64,000 nt of DNA from Algoriphagus sp. NG3 (lineage in GTDB: Bacteria > Bacteroidota > Bacteroidia > Cytophagales > Cyclobacteriaceae): contig NZ_CP139421.1 in the NCBI RefSeq assembly GCF_034119865.1, positions 3,162,001-3,226,000 of the forward strand, given 5' to 3'. The translations under genes were made by a program, and so were the position numbers. How positions within the stretch are numbered: position 1 is the stretch's first letter; the number at the start of each line of letters is the position of its first letter. Shown in pieces: positions 62,601 through 64,000 of the stretch. The notes beneath the pieces were generated by a model that had not been told where the DNA came from, did no database searches, and was given only the letters and a program-made list of their open reading frames with translations.

Positions 62601-62906
62601 GCTCTGCAGCAGTTCTTCGGGAGAATTATAGATGTAGATTTTAGGCTTGGTATAAGCCACATAGCCAATCATCTGGGTAAGTCGGTTAAACTCCTCTTCC
62701 AAAAAATCGATGGCCATCTTTGCGTTAGCTCCGCCTCGGTCATAATAATAAACCTCAAAATTATTTGAGGAATAGAAATACCATTCAAATTGCTTGTGTT
62801 GAATTCTGTTTTTCCCAAAACGCTCTTGATCAAACTGAGCGAGGGCGAAAAATGAATTTAACCATAACCCAGTAACAACTAAAATTCGGAAAAGATGATA
62901 TCGCAT
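59613..62906 (-). CDS. Outer membrane protein: degenerate peptidase-MA-like domain, TolB-like propeller and Omp85-like barrel
   Basis: A 1097-residue protein with signal peptide (cleavage after FALA). Residues about 30-270 resemble a gluzincin (peptidase MA-like) domain, but the HExxH position reads IIEEMLYG and the downstream helix PEWYVDGIALYLA keeps only the shape, so it is probably inactive. Residues about 290-590 form a WD40/TolB-like propeller (FSPDGLNLAYV, then FNSTGKNMVLSAISNGKSDIYT). A charged linker follows. From about 700 to the end is an outer-membrane barrel with Omp85-like features (RGYDYDEIRGRNM, VVGFYDVGSAW-like, GAGLRTVLLNYYVKFDVARPI) ending in Phe. Function unknown. Confidence 0.8.
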   Translation of the reverse strand: MRYHLFRILVVTGLWLNSFFALAQFDQERFGKNRIQHKQFEWYFYSSNNFEVYYYDRGGANAKMAIDFLEEEFNRLTQMIGYVAYTKPKIYIYNSPEELLQSNVNLNKEEYNEQGQTNFNRLLAEISYKGEVDLFKEDLIYGTAKVIIEEMLYGSSVSDAFQSNLTNSFPEWYVDGIALYLAKGWSREMDDYVRHYFQEDETPKIFKLKEREAALVGQSVWNYIAERYGRRYVSSVLNLSRINRNEENSIANTVGLNFKTFIEDWKKYYLNINKQVSSTFQEPNKSAAVAHTSPKFIGAINDVKFSPDGLNLAYVINNGGKYRVQVREVSTGREQTIFAGGTSLQDQEANFKSPIIAWRDSANIAIASFKRGFTTLRLRSLDGSNQDKIFLRNITQILSLDFNSTGKNMVLSAISNGKSDIYTLNASGAGRRLTNDSFDQLTPMFLNDSTIIYSSNQTDLPDSLMGKNLQLNSLPDYYNLYMVQVTDTVITKQLTNSNSKNILPRRVNSNSIVYLSDLSGINNLMRMSIGNQVSNQISAYNKSVEAYDVNSRMNRIAYSVRDGRESYLVVEGFSNADQFTPSTPRIQLEQAKSLNERLAARRLMEEKEAKENLPEPIENSDITDQQSLIPIDTISKNPTSSIDLKRLSFENRKGINTDNYSFDTLPSNLESPAASAAESKTNLLEAFRKESLKKRVTGPRQMDPQFFINNINTRFVVDPLRGFGIGLTGKMTDLLDNHVFHGGVMTTLDFRSGGDIFFEYEYLKSRVDFKGRFDRRTVRIEQGDVTYQKYVLTKVEAGFSYPLNANARVSLTPFVAKTQYFNLNPDSLIYGQVPDQNRFDVNYVGGKAEFVYDRTQPLGLYSQSGFKAKVGYTQYHSFKHNERSFGNFFLDLREYYAIHKNIVLAGRLYAGSFMGNNPQTYMLGGMDNWLFNEFYNPPINRPESSPIRNPSGVENSNILFADFVDLRGYDYDEIRGRNMVTFTAELRVPVFSYLTRGNITSNFIRNFQIVGFYDVGSAWNDSAPWERVNDQNTEVINTGGSPFTITLNNFNNPWLQSYGAGLRTVLLNYYVKFDVARPIRNYEAEDLKFYVTLGFNF

Positions 62907-62927
62907 TCGATTTTCTGAAAGATGTCT

Positions 62928-63974
62928 TTAAATATAATTAAAATACCGAGCTATGTCCACTTCCTTGTCAATAGCCTTTTCATTTAAAAGGTGCCCTAGC
63001 ATCTGTCCACTAAAATAAGGAATTAGTGAGACACCTTTAGCCCCAAAACCATTGAATATGTAAACGCCTTCTTCGGTAGGATGTTTCCCTATAAATGGCT
63101 TTCTATCTCTTGTCGCTGGTCTTATACCCGTTTTATGGTTAATAATTTCATCAACCGGTAACTGAACCAAATCCGTAAGCCTTGCTAAAATCTCTTTTTT
63201 AGCCTCTTCTGTAGGCCCCATATCCAAATCATGTTTGGTATACGTAGAACCTACTCTATGCACTGACTCTTTTAAATGTATTCTGAATACTCCCCTATTC
63301 ACAACGTAATCTGGCGTAAATCCCTGCCTCACTTCCAATATTTCCCCCTTCACCGGAGCAAAAGGCAAAAAACCGAAAAACCTGGAATCCATAGCCCCTA
63401 ATCCATTACAATAGATAACTGACTTGGCCTTCAAGTGTTTGTAGTACCAGTGCTCTGATTCCCGGTAAAGCAAATGCTCATCATATCGCTCCAAAATCAA
63501 TTCTTCATAAAAATACGATATCATCGCATCAAGTAGATTATTGATATGTAGCCATCCTGAGTTGCGTAACATAACACCCCCATAAGGATCCTTGAGAAAC
63601 TCAGACTGGCTTTCACTATATATTCTCTCCAAATACGCTTCAAATCCAGGATCAGCACTATGTCCCATCCATTCGTTTAATTCCTCTATAGTGAGAAATG
63701 GGCGATAGATTGCCTTTTCAGTAAGAAACTTACTATCAGTAAGCCTCTCCAATTCCCTGTAAAACGGTTTAATTTCTGGAAAAAGCAAATCTGCCTTCCA
63801 GGTTTTGACCATCTTCCTACCAGTCACTGGATTGAAAAGTCCTGCAGCTACTCTACTTGAGTTATTCGCTTCTGGCTGATCAATAATCCTAATACTTTTA
63901 CCCGCCTGCTTCAGACGATAAGCTATCGCAGTTCCGGCGAGACCTCGACCAATTAGCAAAAAATCGATTTCCAT
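62928..63974 (-). CDS. FAD-dependent oxidoreductase (DAO/glycine oxidase-like)
   Basis: A 348-residue flavoprotein. The Rossmann motif GRGLAGTAIAYRL (9-21) binds FAD; SSRVAAGLFNPVTGRKM and, near the C-terminus, NHKTGIRPATRDRKPFIG and YIFNGFGAKGVSLIPYF are typical of the D-amino-acid oxidase/ThiO-like family. It would oxidise an amine or amino acid in the cytoplasm; the substrate is unknown. It is the first gene of the operon with the propeller/barrel protein (21-base gap) and yicC. The upstream region is cut by the window edge, so the promoter cannot be judged. Confidence 0.87.
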   Translation of the reverse strand: MEIDFLLIGRGLAGTAIAYRLKQAGKSIRIIDQPEANNSSRVAAGLFNPVTGRKMVKTWKADLLFPEIKPFYRELERLTDSKFLTEKAIYRPFLTIEELNEWMGHSADPGFEAYLERIYSESQSEFLKDPYGGVMLRNSGWLHINNLLDAMISYFYEELILERYDEHLLYRESEHWYYKHLKAKSVIYCNGLGAMDSRFFGFLPFAPVKGEILEVRQGFTPDYVVNRGVFRIHLKESVHRVGSTYTKHDLDMGPTEEAKKEILARLTDLVQLPVDEIINHKTGIRPATRDRKPFIGKHPTEEGVYIFNGFGAKGVSLIPYFSGQMLGHLLNEKAIDKEVDIARYFNYI

Positions 63975-64000
63975 AGCCCAAAATAAAGGTTTAATTCTTT

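Noticed and set aside
1..64000. Search by eye for CRISPR arrays, tRNA/rRNA genes, prophage or complete insertion sequences
   Set aside because: No regularly spaced repeats, cloverleaf sequences, phage structural genes or transposase frames were seen; only the small element at 58.4 kb looks mobile.

Overview
The window is a chromosomal segment from a member of the Bacteroidota. The best fit is the Cytophagales, something like Cyclobacteriaceae/Algoriphagus, although the genus is inference. The support is a SusC/SusD pair under an ECF sigma/FecR system, the type 9 secretion and gliding protein SprA, the order ruvA-sprA-gcvH-vanZ-tonB-tonB, lineage-restricted families (DUF4292, DUF4837, BACON-GH5), frequent TTG/GTG starts, and promoters of the Bacteroidota form TTTG-N19-TAnnTTTG. 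I saw no rRNA, tRNA, CRISPR array, prophage or intact insertion sequence.

Layout. 1-5.3 kb: the tail of an unknown gene, a RibD-like reductase, then a minus-strand operon (PVC-type cytochrome, Tat-exported sugar isomerase-like TIM barrel, SDR dehydrogenase). 5.5-11.2 kb: cupin, DEAD-box helicase, Bcr/CflA efflux pump, a BACON-GH5 glucanase lipoprotein on the opposite strand behind a long hairpin, and a cation efflux protein. 11.4-16.6 kb: a small cupin overlapping an opposite-strand reading frame, then an NTF2-like gene with a two-component system, a UspA-like protein, a lipocalin-like protein and a YoaK-like membrane protein. 16.7-29.7 kb: a long minus-strand nutrient locus running sigma factor, FecR, SusC, SusD, RraA-like, enolase-superfamily, RraA-like, enolase-superfamily, BASS transporter. 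29.8-33.3 kb: aminotransferase, glycosyltransferase and a DUF819 membrane protein. 33.7-48.2 kb: central metabolism (isocitrate dehydrogenase, enoyl-CoA hydratase, malic enzyme) and envelope genes (flippase, TPR, DUF4292, EnvC-like, TatA, MltD-like, DUF4837), with GatA among them. 48.2-58.4 kb: ruvA, sprA, gcvH, vanZ and two tonB paralogues. 58.4-58.7 kb: a small gene-less element with nested inverted repeats. 58.7-64 kb: a minus-strand operon of an FAD oxidoreductase, a three-domain outer-membrane protein and YicC.

The part most likely to hold an undescribed system is 16.7-29.7 kb. Every enzyme there carries a Sec or Tat export signal. Two enolase-superfamily proteins (sugar-acid dehydratase type) alternate with two RraA/HMG-aldolase-type proteins, directly behind a signal-transducing SusC/SusD pair and ahead of a BASS organic-anion transporter. 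The simplest reading is that a sugar acid is taken through the outer membrane, dehydrated and cleaved in the periplasm, and the keto acid then moved across the inner membrane. No substrate can be read from the sequence.

Other points of interest are repeats shared by the two flanks of the two-component operon, a protein joining a degenerate metallopeptidase-like domain to a beta-propeller and an outer-membrane barrel, an EnvC-like protein lacking zinc ligands, and the MITE-like element beside tonB.
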